64,000 nt of DNA. Source: JBGTSJ01 sp041940305. Its GTDB lineage: Bacteria > Planctomycetota > Planctomycetia > Planctomycetales > Planctomycetaceae. Under the pieces are notes generated by a model that worked only from the letters and a program-made list of their open reading frames with translations, had not been told where the DNA came from and did not search any database. The translations under genes were made by a program, and so were the position numbers. Shown here one piece after another: positions 8,663-20,158 of this stretch. Location: positions 62,001 to 126,000 of the forward strand of contig JBGTSJ010000018.1 of NCBI GenBank assembly GCA_041940305.1, in the 5' to 3' direction. Each line of letters starts with the position of its first letter. Positions within the stretch are counted from its first letter, which is position 1.

Positions 8663-10689
8663 CGCTCGATGATCGAGAATGGCTGGAAGCGGACGGGTTG
8701 GGCGGATTCGCATCGGGTACCGTCAGCGGTCAGCGCACCCGTCGGTACCACGCGTTGCTACTCTCCGCGGCGACGCAGCCGACCGGTCGGTTTGTGCTGG
8801 TGAATGGATTCGAGGCATTCGTCACGACGGGAAACGACTCGTACGCGCTCTCGACGCAGCACTACGGCCCAAACGTGATCCACCCGGACGGCCACCGCCG
8901 CGTCGAGTCGTTCAGCTCCGATCCCTGGCCGACGTGGAAGTACCGGCTCGACGACGATTGCTGCATTCAGTTCGAGTTGTTCGTGCCGCACGGCTCTGCA
9001 TCGACCGTACTGCGCTGGACGTTGATTGAGTCGCCGCGACGGGTGATGACGTTGTCGCTGCGGCTGCTGATGTCGGGGCGTGATTACCATGCGCTACACC
9101 ACGAGAACGGCGCCTTTCCGTTTGAGCCGCAGCGCGATGGCGAGCGGCTGAAGTGGGAAATGTACGCCGGCGTCCCGAAGGTCACCGCATACACGAACAG
9201 CGGTTATGAGCAGTCGCCGCAGTGGTATCGCAACTTCAACTACGCGGCAGAGGCGGAACGCGGGTTGGAAGCGACGGAGGACCTGGCATCGCCGGGCGTG
9301 CTCCGGTTTGATCTGTCGCACGGCCCGGCCTTGTGCGTCCTGACAACGGACGGGCAGTTCGCCATCCAGCCCGGCGAGGACGTGGAGCAGCTCGTCGAGC
9401 GGCTCGCACAGGAAGAGCTGTTGCGGCGTTCTCGCGTCTCGCGTCTGGAGCGTTCGGCCGATGCGTATCTGGTTCGCCGCGGCACCGGGCAGACGATCAT
9501 CGCCGGGTATCCGTGGTTCACCGACTGGGGGCGCGACACGTTTATCGCCCTGCGGGGCCTGTGCCTGGCGACGCGGCGGCTCGAAGTCGCTTCGCTGATC
9601 CTGCGCGACTGGGCGAGCGTGGTGTCAGAGGGCATGCTGCCCAACCGGTTTCCAGACCAGGGAGACCAGCCGGAATACAACTCGGTGGATGCATCACTGT
9701 GGTACATCGTGGCGGTGCACGAGTACCAGCAGGCAATGGAACGAGCCCAGCGGCCGATGGACTCAACCGAGTTGCAGATCCTGCAGACGGCGGTCGAAGC
9801 GATCCTGTCGGGATACGCGGCCGGCACGCGGTACGGCATCCGAATGGATGCCGACTGCTTGCTCAGCGCCGGGGAACCCGGAGTTCAGCTGACTTGGATG
9901 GACGTCAAACTGGGAGACTGGGTCGTGACGCCGCGGATCGGCAAGCCGGTGGAAGTGCAGGCGTTGTGGATCAATGCGCTGTGGATCGGCAGCCGGTATT
10001 CGCAGGGATGGCACACCGTGTATGAGCAGGCGCGGGTGTCGTTTGTCCGGCGATTCTGGAACCAAGCGGCGGGATGCCTGTATGACGTGGTCGATGCCGA
10101 TCACCGCGCGGGAGAGAACGATCCGGCGTTGCGTCCAAACCAGCTCTTCGCAGTCGGCGGCCTGCCGGTGTGCGTGCTTGACCGGGCGCATGCCACGCAA
10201 GTCGTTGACCTTGTCGAGAAGCAGCTGTTGACGCCGCTTGGGCTGCGAACGCTTGATCCCAACTCACCGGAGTATCGGCCGCATTACACCGGCGGGCCGT
10301 GGGAGCGGGACAGCGCGTATCATCAGGGAACGGCATGGCCATGGCTGATGGGAGCATTCGTCGAGGCCTGGGTGCGCGTGCGCGGTGAAACGGACGCGGC
10401 AAAGAATGACGCCCGGCAGCGATTCCTCGCGCCGCTCATGGAGCATTTGGATCACGCCGGGCTGGGACACGTCTCCGAGATCGTCGACGGCGAACCTCCG
10501 CACACGTCGCGGGGCTGCCCCTTCCAGGCGTGGTCGGTCGGCGAGTTGCTGCGACTCGACCGGGTCGTCCTGGCTGACTCGAAGTCGCAGCAGACGGACC
10601 GAATTCGGATTGAGGAAGGAGCAACTCATACCCGTACATCGGGTGCACACAGGTCCGCCGCTCGCTCCAATGAGTCCCTCCGCGTCTGA
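8659..10689 (+). CDS. Glycogen debranching enzyme (amylo-alpha-1,6-glucosidase, GH133-like)
   Basis: A 676-residue protein with the bacterial debranching N-domain (EWLEADGLGGFASGTVSGQRTRRYHALL, given as its two halves EWLEADGLGGFASG and RTRRYHALL) and a C-terminal (alpha/alpha)6 barrel. The barrel carries WFTDWGRDTFIALRGL near residue 287 and GTAWPWLMGAFVEAW near 560. It should hydrolyse alpha-1,6 branch points of glycogen. The ATG at 8659 overlaps the csrA stop codon (ATGA), which decides the start over the GTG at 8650. It pairs functionally with glgB at the left of the window. Confidence 0.95.
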   Translation: MTLDDREWLEADGLGGFASGTVSGQRTRRYHALLLSAATQPTGRFVLVNGFEAFVTTGNDSYALSTQHYGPNVIHPDGHRRVESFSSDPWPTWKYRLDDDCCIQFELFVPHGSASTVLRWTLIESPRRVMTLSLRLLMSGRDYHALHHENGAFPFEPQRDGERLKWEMYAGVPKVTAYTNSGYEQSPQWYRNFNYAAEAERGLEATEDLASPGVLRFDLSHGPALCVLTTDGQFAIQPGEDVEQLVERLAQEELLRRSRVSRLERSADAYLVRRGTGQTIIAGYPWFTDWGRDTFIALRGLCLATRRLEVASLILRDWASVVSEGMLPNRFPDQGDQPEYNSVDASLWYIVAVHEYQQAMERAQRPMDSTELQILQTAVEAILSGYAAGTRYGIRMDADCLLSAGEPGVQLTWMDVKLGDWVVTPRIGKPVEVQALWINALWIGSRYSQGWHTVYEQARVSFVRRFWNQAAGCLYDVVDADHRAGENDPALRPNQLFAVGGLPVCVLDRAHATQVVDLVEKQLLTPLGLRTLDPNSPEYRPHYTGGPWERDSAYHQGTAWPWLMGAFVEAWVRVRGETDAAKNDARQRFLAPLMEHLDHAGLGHVSEIVDGEPPHTSRGCPFQAWSVGELLRLDRVVLADSKSQQTDRIRIEEGATHTRTSGAHRSAARSNESLRV

Positions 10690-10948
10690 AAACAGCCCGT
10701 CGCCTGAACTGGTCAATCTGATTGCCAGAGCTGTCCGCGATCGCGCATCCGGACACGTCAGCGATTTGCGCGTGGACCGCAGGTCGGACGCGATCGTTGT
10801 CGCGGGACACTCCCATTCGTTCTACGGACTGCAGCTTGTCATTGAGGCGGTCAAGCCGTATCTCCACCAGACCGCCGCATGTCGAGTCCGACTGGCACTG
10901 GACGTGAGAACTCCTCCCGGCGCACCGCTCCGCGACTCTTTGCTGTAA
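10670..10948 (+). CDS. Small BON-like domain protein
   Basis: A 92-residue protein overlapping the end of the debranching gene by 20 bp. Its central part (DLRVDRRSDAIVVAGHSHSFYGLQLVIEAV) has the alternating pattern of a BON-type alpha/beta fold, as in small planctomycete BON proteins. It has no signal peptide and no cysteine cluster beyond one Cys. Its role is not known, and the overlap suggests coexpression with the enzymes around it. Confidence 0.6.
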   Translation: MSPSASENSPSPELVNLIARAVRDRASGHVSDLRVDRRSDAIVVAGHSHSFYGLQLVIEAVKPYLHQTAACRVRLALDVRTPPGAPLRDSLL

Positions 10949-11001
10949 CGCCAGCCTCGCCGAGGCATCCAATCCGGCAGAACTCACGCCGGAGCACAGG
11001 G

Positions 11002-11649
11002 ATGCCAGATCTGATTCCGATCCTTGACGCCATTGATTCGGCGTCTCGACACACCCGCCGCCGCCCCCGCAGCCTGCTCGTCGGTATCAGCGGCATCGAT
11101 GCCAGCGGGAAGGGGTACCTGAGCGCTCAACTGGCGGGTGAATTGCGATCGCGAGACTTGCGTGTCGCCCTCATCAACGTGGATGGGTGGCTCAATCTCC
11201 CGCAGCACCGGTTCGAGGGCAGTGACCCCGGACTGTGCTTCTATGAGCAGGCGCTGCGGCTCGACGCGATGTTTGAGCAGCTCGTCCTGCCGCTGCGCGA
11301 CGGCGGCTCGATTGATGTGGAAATGGATTTCGTCGAGGAGACCGCCAGAACGTTCGAGCGGCGTCGAGTCGCGTTCTCCAAAATCGATGTTGTGCTGCTG
11401 GAAGGGATCTTTCTGTTCAAGTGCGCGTATCGCGAGCATTTCGATCTTCGGATCTGGATCGACTGCTCATTTGAAACTGCATTGGCACGCGCCGTGGCAC
11501 GGCAGCAGGAGGCGCTGCTGCCAGACGAAACGATCCGTGCTTATCGGACGATCTATTTCCCTGCGCAGGAGATTCACTTTGCACAGGATGATCCCAGGAG
11601 TTGCGCAGAGTATGTGGTGATTAACGATCCCCGCCTGACTTCCGCATGA
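11002..11649 (+). CDS. Uridine-kinase-like P-loop kinase
   Basis: A 215-residue P-loop protein with GISGIDASGKGYLSAQLAG as Walker A, an INVDGWLNLPQHRF substrate segment, VVLLEGIFLFK as the Walker-B-like strand, and a lid containing AVARQQ. The fold is that of uridine kinase/phosphoribulokinase, but the substrate cannot be told from sequence; in planctomycetes such proteins occur outside pyrimidine salvage operons. Start 11002 follows a GGAGCACAGGG region. Its stop overlaps the start of the aquaporin gene (ATGA). Confidence 0.82.
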   Translation: MPDLIPILDAIDSASRHTRRRPRSLLVGISGIDASGKGYLSAQLAGELRSRDLRVALINVDGWLNLPQHRFEGSDPGLCFYEQALRLDAMFEQLVLPLRDGGSIDVEMDFVEETARTFERRRVAFSKIDVVLLEGIFLFKCAYREHFDLRIWIDCSFETALARAVARQQEALLPDETIRAYRTIYFPAQEIHFAQDDPRSCAEYVVINDPRLTSA

Positions 11650-12515
11650 AACCATCGTTAACAGGCACTCGACGTCACAACTGGCCCGAATACGTCATGG
11701 AGGCGGCCGGGCTGGGGCTGTTCATGATGTCGGCGTGCGCGTGGGCTACGGTGCTGTTTCATCCCGCTTCCCCAGTCACGATTTGGGTCGCATCCGGAAC
11801 CGCGCGGCGGATCCTGATGGGACTCACCATGGGACTCACCGCCATCAGCCTCATTTATTCTCCCTGGGGCCGCCGATCGGGCGCACACCTCAATCCTGCG
11901 GTCACGCTCACGTTTTTCCGCTTGGGCAAGGTTGCACCGTTCGATGCGGTCGCTTACATCGCCGCGCAGTTTGCCGGCGGACTGGCCGGAGTCATCGTGA
12001 TGGTGGCCGTCATGGGACCGTTGCTGGCCGATCCCTCCGTCCATTTTTTCGTCACCGTCCCCGGGCCGCGTGGAACGGCAACGGCGTTCGTCACGGAAGC
12101 ATCCATGTCGGCCGGAATGATGACGCTGGTGCTTCTGGTGTCGAACGCGCCGCGGTTTGCCCGCTGGACGGGAGCGGGCGCCGGTTTGCTCGTCGCGACG
12201 TACATCAGCACGCTGGGCCCGCTGTCGGGGATGAGCATGAATCCGGCGAGGACGACCGCCTCCGCGGTCCCGTCAGGCATCTGGACCGCCTGGTGGGTCT
12301 ACGCCGTCGCGCCGCCTCTGGGCATGCTGCTGGCCGCAGAGGCTTATCTGCGACTCAGGGGGAGCTCGACCGTGCACTGCGCAAAGCTCGACCATGCTCC
12401 GGGAGTGCGCTGCATCTTCTGCGAGCACCAGCAACGACGCGCAACACCAAGCACTCACGACGACCGTAACCGCGAGGCGATTCCGGCATCCAAGACGTCG
12501 GATGTCCTGGCCTGA
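11646..12515 (+). CDS. MIP/aquaporin family channel with Cys/His-rich tail
   Basis: A 289-residue membrane protein with about six transmembrane helices. It has the two half-helix motifs of aquaporins in slightly spaced form: HLNPAVTL (near 82) and MNPARTTAS (near 199). It is predicted to pass water or small polyols. The soluble C-terminal tail contains HCAKLDHAPGVRCIFCEH, a cluster of three Cys and two His that may bind a metal. Its ATG overlaps the stop of the kinase gene by four bases, suggesting coupling. Selectivity is not predictable. Confidence 0.9.
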   Translation: MKPSLTGTRRHNWPEYVMEAAGLGLFMMSACAWATVLFHPASPVTIWVASGTARRILMGLTMGLTAISLIYSPWGRRSGAHLNPAVTLTFFRLGKVAPFDAVAYIAAQFAGGLAGVIVMVAVMGPLLADPSVHFFVTVPGPRGTATAFVTEASMSAGMMTLVLLVSNAPRFARWTGAGAGLLVATYISTLGPLSGMSMNPARTTASAVPSGIWTAWWVYAVAPPLGMLLAAEAYLRLRGSSTVHCAKLDHAPGVRCIFCEHQQRRATPSTHDDRNREAIPASKTSDVLA

Positions 12516-12601
12516 CTCTCATCCGGTTGGCGTCGCATGCCTGCCCGCATGAGACCCGCCGGACTCGACCAGCACGAGACCAGTTACGGAACGTCGCCGT
12601 C

Positions 12602-14173
12602 ATGCCGAATTCGAACGATTACGACGTCATCATCATTGGCTCCGGCGCCGGGGGCGGCACGCTCGCCTGGAAGCTGGCCCCGTCCGGACTGCGGATCCTG
12701 GTCGTTGAACGGGGGGACTATGTCCGCCGCGAGAAGGACAACTGGGATTCCCAGGCTGTCAACGTCGCAGGAAAATACAACACGAAGGAGACATGGCGCG
12801 ACCGCGACGGCCAGGAGCTGCATCCGCACACGAATTACAACGTGGGCGGAAACACGAAGTTCTACGGCGCAGCGCTCTTCCGCCTGAGGAAGGAGGACTT
12901 CGGCGAGGTCCGGCATCACGGAGGCGTCTCTCCGTCGTGGCCGATCGGTTACGACGAACTCGAGCCGTATTACACGCAGGCCGAGCGGCTGTATCACGTA
13001 CACGGCGAGCGCGGCGAGGATCCGACGGAGCCGCCGGCCAGCGGACCGTATCCCTATCCGGCGATCAGCCACGAGCCACGCATCCAGCACCTGTCGGACG
13101 ATTTCGCCCGCCTGGGACTGCGGCCGTTTCACACGCCGCTGGGCGTGCGACTGAACGAGAAGAACCCGCATCTCAGTCCGTGCATCCGCTGCGAGACGTG
13201 CGATGGCTTCCCCTGCCTGATCAACGCGAAGGCCGACGCCCAGGTCTGTGCGGTCGATCCGGCGCTCAAGCACGACAACATCCGGCTGCTGACCAACGCC
13301 TATGTCGAGCGGCTGGACACGTCGCCGACCGGTCGCGAGGTCCGCCGCGTCATCGTGCAGCGGCACGGAGAGCGGCTGGCGCTGACGGCGCGGATCGTCG
13401 TCGTGTCGTGCGGTGCAATCAACTCGGCGGCCCTGCTGCTGCGCTCGGTCAATGACCGGCACCCGCGCGGGCTGGCGAACGGCTCGGACGTCGTGGGCCG
13501 GCATTACATGGGGCACGTGAACTCGGTGCTGATGGCCATCGCGAAATGCCCGAACCCGACGGTCTTTCAGAAGACCCTGTCCATCAACGATTTCTATTTC
13601 GGATCGAAGGAGTGGGAGTACCCGATGGGGCACATCTCCTTCGTAGGCAAGTTGGACGGCCAGACGCTCAAGGCCGGCGCGCCGGCGATTGCTCCCGGCT
13701 GGACGCTCGACCTGATGGCGCGGCACTCGCTCGATTTCTGGTTGACGTCGGAGGACCTGCCGAACCGCGAGAACCGTGTGACCTTGAATCCGGCCGGCGA
13801 GATCGTGCTCTCATACCGGCCCAACAACGAGGAAGGACACAAGCGGCTGATTGCCAAACTCAAGGACCTGATGAAACAGCAGACAAAGTGCAACGTGCAC
13901 GGGCACGAATGCCACGAGGGTCTGTTCTCGCGGAACCTGTACGCCGGACGGAGGATTCCGCTGGCGGGGGTCGCCCACCAGGTGGGGACCGTGCGGTTCG
14001 GCCGCGACCCGCGGACGAGCGCCCTGGATCCCGATTGCCGCGCGCACGAAGTGGACAATCTGTATGTCGTGGACGGCAGCTTCTTCGTTTCGAGCGGCGC
14101 GGTGAATCCCGCACTGACGATCATGGCCAACGCACTGCGCGTCGGTGAGCGCCTGTTGGAGCGCCTGCGATGA
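12602..14173 (+). CDS. GMC-family FAD-dependent oxidoreductase
   Basis: A 523-residue flavoprotein. The N-terminal FAD dinucleotide fold reads DVIIIGSGAGGGTLAWKL, followed by VERGDYVRREKDNW and the NVGGNTKFYGAALFR motif. A Cys-containing segment, SPCIRCETCDGFPCLI, sits near residue 200. The C-terminal GMC domain has a VDGSFFVSSGAVNPALTIMA ending. Substrate is probably an alcohol or sugar, but this is unknown. The CxxCxxxxC segment is common in glucose-methanol-choline-like proteins of this subgroup. No signal peptide is seen. Its stop overlaps the next gene (ATGA). Confidence 0.93.
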   Translation: MPNSNDYDVIIIGSGAGGGTLAWKLAPSGLRILVVERGDYVRREKDNWDSQAVNVAGKYNTKETWRDRDGQELHPHTNYNVGGNTKFYGAALFRLRKEDFGEVRHHGGVSPSWPIGYDELEPYYTQAERLYHVHGERGEDPTEPPASGPYPYPAISHEPRIQHLSDDFARLGLRPFHTPLGVRLNEKNPHLSPCIRCETCDGFPCLINAKADAQVCAVDPALKHDNIRLLTNAYVERLDTSPTGREVRRVIVQRHGERLALTARIVVVSCGAINSAALLLRSVNDRHPRGLANGSDVVGRHYMGHVNSVLMAIAKCPNPTVFQKTLSINDFYFGSKEWEYPMGHISFVGKLDGQTLKAGAPAIAPGWTLDLMARHSLDFWLTSEDLPNRENRVTLNPAGEIVLSYRPNNEEGHKRLIAKLKDLMKQQTKCNVHGHECHEGLFSRNLYAGRRIPLAGVAHQVGTVRFGRDPRTSALDPDCRAHEVDNLYVVDGSFFVSSGAVNPALTIMANALRVGERLLERLR

Positions 14174-15174
14174 ACAGCGTTCGGCACGCGGCGCTGCTGG
14201 TCGCATTCTGGTTGTCCCTGGTGGCGACACACGTCCGCGCCGGAAAGCCGCCGGACGCGGCTGTGGTGTCTGTCGGGATCACGGTCCGCGACATCGAGCG
14301 ATCGTCGGCGTTCTACGAAGACGTCCTCGACTTCGTCCTGGAATCCGAGGAGTCGATCCGGATCGACGGCCTCGACGCGGTGACCGGGTTGACCGACATC
14401 CGGGCGCGGCGCGCGACGTTGCGCCTGGGTGAAGAACGGCTCTGCCTCACGGAATACGAGTCTCCACGTGGGGCCGACTTTCCGGCCGATCCACGCAGCA
14501 ACGACTGCTGGTTTCAGCATATCGCCATTATCGTGAGCGATATGGACGCGGCGTATCAGCGATTGGAGGCGGCGCAGGCTATGCATGCATCGCCGGAGCC
14601 GCAGCGGCTGCCGGACTGGAATCGGAACGCGGGCGGCATCCGCGCGTACTACTTCCGGGACCCGGATGGGCATTTTCTGGAAGTGCTGCAGTTCCCGCCG
14701 GATAAAGGAGCGGAGAAGTGGCGCCAGCCGAGCGACGATCTCTTCCTCGGGATTGACCACACGGCAATCGTCGTGGCCGATACCGCCGCCAGCCTGGAGT
14801 TCTATCGGGAGCGGCTGGGACTGCAGGTCGTCGGCACGAGCGAGAACTACGGTCCCGAGCAGTCGCGGCTTAATAACGTCGCCGGAGCGCATCTGCGAAT
14901 CACGACATTGCGCGGCACGTCGGGGCCGGGCATCGAGTTATTGGAATACCTGGCGCCGCGCGGCGGGAGGGTCTACCCGACCGATGCGGAGCCGAATGAC
15001 CTCGTGCATTGGCAGACCAACGTGATGGTGAGCGGCCAGGCGCGGCTGGCCGACGAGCTGAGACGTCACGACATCCCATTCGTTTCGGGCGATACGGCGG
15101 ACCAGACGGGATGGATCGTGCGCGACCCGGACGGGCACGCCGTGCAGATTCTCGAACGGCAGGGAGAGGAGTAA
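14170..15174 (+). CDS. Exported protein with two VOC (glyoxalase/dioxygenase) domains
   Basis: A 334-residue protein with a Sec signal peptide (ending near THVRAG) and two vicinal-oxygen-chelate domains. The first spans about residues 32-180 (VGITVRDIERSSAFYEDVL and YYFRDPDGHFLEVLQF). The second spans about 195-330 (LGIDHTAIVVADTAASLEFY and WIVRDPDGHAVQILER). VOC domains bind a divalent metal through His/Glu, and each unit has the final Glu (FLEVL, or ILE in the second). The reaction is unknown. It overlaps the GMC gene by ATGA and lies 6 bp before the NADH dehydrogenase-like gene. Confidence 0.88.
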   Translation: MNSVRHAALLVAFWLSLVATHVRAGKPPDAAVVSVGITVRDIERSSAFYEDVLDFVLESEESIRIDGLDAVTGLTDIRARRATLRLGEERLCLTEYESPRGADFPADPRSNDCWFQHIAIIVSDMDAAYQRLEAAQAMHASPEPQRLPDWNRNAGGIRAYYFRDPDGHFLEVLQFPPDKGAEKWRQPSDDLFLGIDHTAIVVADTAASLEFYRERLGLQVVGTSENYGPEQSRLNNVAGAHLRITTLRGTSGPGIELLEYLAPRGGRVYPTDAEPNDLVHWQTNVMVSGQARLADELRRHDIPFVSGDTADQTGWIVRDPDGHAVQILERQGEE

Positions 15175-15180
15175 CCGGCC

Positions 15181-16569
15181 ATGGCAGACGTCACACGCAT
15201 CGCCATCCTCGGAGGCGGGTTCGCCGGCACCACGGCCGCACTACAGCTGGAGCGGCTGTTTCGTCGCCGGACGGACGTCGAGATCACGCTGCTCGATACG
15301 GAAAACTTCTTCACGTTCACGCCGCTGCTCCCCGAAGTGCCGTCGGGCTCGATCCAGCCCAAGCACATCGTCTTTCCGCTGCGGGCGCTGTTGAGGCGGA
15401 CCAACGTGCGGCAGGCGGAGGTCCAGGGGATCGACCTGGAGCGCCGGATCATTACGGCCCGGCACTGCGGCAAGTGTGGTCGGTACACGCTGCCGTTCGA
15501 CCACGTGGTCCTCGCGCTGGGTGGCGTCTCCAACTTTTTTGGAACGCCGGGCGTGGCCGAACATGCGCTGACGATCAAGAGCCTCGCCGACGCCTGCACG
15601 CTGCACGCGCACGTGATCGACAAGCTGGAGCACGCCGATCTGCAGGACGATCCGGCCGCGCGCCGCGAACTGCTGACGTTCATCGTCGCCGGCGGCGGTT
15701 TCGCCGGCGTCGAGACGATCGCCGAGCTGAACGATTTCGTTCGCGGCGCAGGCCGATACTACCCCGGCATCCGGCCGGACGAGATCCGCGTCATGCTCGT
15801 GCAGTCGGCGCCCCGGATCCTACCCGAAGTCAGTGAAGCGCTCTCGGCGTACGCGCTCAAAAGGCTGCGGGACCACGGAGTCGACGTGCTGCTGCAGACG
15901 AAAGTGGCCAATTGCACCGAGCGGACGGTCCACCTCTCGAATGGTGACGAAGTGCCTTGCCAGACGTTCGTGTGGGCGGCGGGCGTCGCCCCCAGCCCGA
16001 TCGTCGAGCGGCTCGACCTGCCGCGGACGAAGGGAGGCAAGATTGACGTGGAGCCTACGTTGGCCGTGAAGGACCGGCCCGGTATTTGGGCAGTCGGCGA
16101 TAGCGCCGCCATACCAGACGTGCTGACGGGCAGGATGTGTCCGCCCACGGCGCAATACGCGCTGAGGCAGGGGCGCGTTCTCGCTGAGAATATCGCGGCA
16201 TCGATCCAAGGACGGCCGCTCAGGCAGTTCCGTCACAAGTCGCTGGGCCTGCTCGCCGGTCTCGGACGACGGTGTGCCGTGGCCGAAGTCTTTGGCCTCA
16301 AGTTCTCCGGGTTCGTTGCGTGGTGGCTGTGGCGGACGATCTATCTGCTCAAGCTTCCCGGCTTCGAACGCAAGCTCCGCGTGGCACTGGACTGGACGAT
16401 GGACCTGTTTTTCCCGCGCGACATCGTCTACCTGCGGCCGCTGCACGCCGTGCAGGGTGGCGAGCACGTGGAGTCAGTCGACAGTGACGCCTCGTGCGCG
16501 CTCTCGCCTGATGCCGGCAGGTCGACCGCCTTCGCCTCAACCACTCATGTCGCGCATTCGCATTCCTGA
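15181..16569 (+). CDS. Type II NADH dehydrogenase-like FAD/NAD(P) oxidoreductase
   Basis: A 462-residue two-dinucleotide-fold flavoprotein. FAD is bound by ILGGGFAGTTAALQLERL, NADH by FIVAGGGFAGVETIAEL, and the conserved FAD motif GIWAVGDSAAIPD is present. FTPLLPEVPSGSIQPKHIVFPL is typical of Ndh-2/Ndh-like enzymes. A C-terminal amphipathic or membrane-associating segment near 355-400 (SGFVAWWLWRTIYLLKLPGF) supports peripheral membrane binding. It would transfer electrons from NADH to quinone without pumping. It lies in a redox-rich run with the GMC and VOC genes. Confidence 0.93.
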   Translation: MADVTRIAILGGGFAGTTAALQLERLFRRRTDVEITLLDTENFFTFTPLLPEVPSGSIQPKHIVFPLRALLRRTNVRQAEVQGIDLERRIITARHCGKCGRYTLPFDHVVLALGGVSNFFGTPGVAEHALTIKSLADACTLHAHVIDKLEHADLQDDPAARRELLTFIVAGGGFAGVETIAELNDFVRGAGRYYPGIRPDEIRVMLVQSAPRILPEVSEALSAYALKRLRDHGVDVLLQTKVANCTERTVHLSNGDEVPCQTFVWAAGVAPSPIVERLDLPRTKGGKIDVEPTLAVKDRPGIWAVGDSAAIPDVLTGRMCPPTAQYALRQGRVLAENIAASIQGRPLRQFRHKSLGLLAGLGRRCAVAEVFGLKFSGFVAWWLWRTIYLLKLPGFERKLRVALDWTMDLFFPRDIVYLRPLHAVQGGEHVESVDSDASCALSPDAGRSTAFASTTHVAHSHS

Positions 16570-16606
16570 ATTCCGAATCGCTCCCGTACCCGACAGATGT
16601 TCCGAT

Positions 16607-19384
<2,778 letters not shown>

Positions 19385-19412
19385 GCGGCCTCAAGGAATC
19401 AACCTCGCGCTG

Positions 19413-19443
19413 CAGAAGCCCGGCCCACAAGCCGGGTTTTCTG
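19413..19443 (+). terminator. Rho-independent terminator after the GH63 gene
   Basis: The arms CAGAAGCCCGGC and GCCGGGTTTTCTG form a near-perfect 12-bp stem, with a TTTT run immediately following the GC-rich core. It lies 29 bases after the stop codon and would end the long carbon/redox operon. Confidence 0.8.
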
Positions 19444-19549
19444 TTGCGCAACGCGGAATGTAACCGCAGTCGTCGAAACAGCATCCAACAGGCAGACCGG
19501 TGACAGCGATTCCCGCTCACCCCCCGAACACGTCCGGAGACACACGACC

Positions 19550-20008
19550 ATGCTGCCCACGTCCCTCAATCCCCGAGAGTTCGCGAAGCTGACGGCCGCC
19601 GCCATCAGCGGCCTGATGGCCGGCACCGTCCTCAGCGGCTGCGGTGATTCCACGACCGACACGACGTCGCCGGCGACGACCGACACCACCAACGTCAGCA
19701 CGTCCGCCGCCGCCGAGATGCACGCCTGCAAAGGGCTCAACGGCTGCGAAGCCCAGGGGGCCGGCGATCACAATGCCTGCGCCGGTCAGGGCGGCTGTGC
19801 ATCGGTCATGATGCACCACGAGTGCAAGGGGCATAACGAGTGCAAAGGCCAAGGAGGCTGCGGGGAAATGCCCGGCATGAATGCCTGCAAAGGGCAGGGC
19901 GGCTGCGCCGTCCCCATCAAGGACGAGGACGCCTGGAAGAAGGCCCGCGAGAAGTTCGAGGAAGAGATGAAGGCCGACGGTAAGGAAGTCGGCCCCGCTC
20001 CGGCCTGA
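19550..20008 (+). CDS. Bufferin-like Cys-repeat lipoprotein (putative MNIO substrate)
   Basis: A 152-residue protein with a signal peptide ending in a lipobox (VLSGC, Cys31), so it is probably a lipoprotein. After a Thr/Ser-rich linker come five C-x5-C units: Cys60-66, 77-83, 92-98, 98-104 (sharing Cys98) and 113-119. The best copies read CKGxGGC, and the others CKGLNGC and CAGQGGC. Such repeats, beside an MNIO enzyme and a DUF2063 partner, fit the bufferin family of copper-binding RiPPs, whose Cys are oxidised by the MNIO. The closest described type (BufA2) is soluble, so a membrane-anchored form is notable. The C-terminal KDEDAWKKAREKFEEEMKADG is helical. Function is inferred from the operon. 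Confidence 0.72.
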   Translation: MLPTSLNPREFAKLTAAAISGLMAGTVLSGCGDSTTDTTSPATTDTTNVSTSAAAEMHACKGLNGCEAQGAGDHNACAGQGGCASVMMHHECKGHNECKGQGGCGEMPGMNACKGQGGCAVPIKDEDAWKKAREKFEEEMKADGKEVGPAPA

Positions 20009-20017
20009 GAAGAGACA

Positions 20018-20090
20018 TCCTCCCCTCTCCCCGCAATGCCGCTCTCCACGTGAATCCCCAATATGCGGGAGAGGGGCCGGGGGTGCGGGG
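20018..20090 (-). repeat. Palindromic REP-like element (intergenic copy)
   Basis: A ~72-bp element read in reverse orientation: CCCCTCTCCCGCAT and a GGAGAGGGG arm flank a variable centre, preceded by CACCCCCGGCC. Its outer arms pair. Related copies lie inside the lhr gene at 40963-41033 and 42266-42338, with a shorter one at 42186-42245. It separates the lipoprotein and DoxX genes. Confidence 0.75.
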
Positions 20091-20158
20091 ACCAGATGCG
20101 ATCACAGTCATCGCGATCGATAGATCCCAACGCCGACCTGAATCACACACACACTCCC

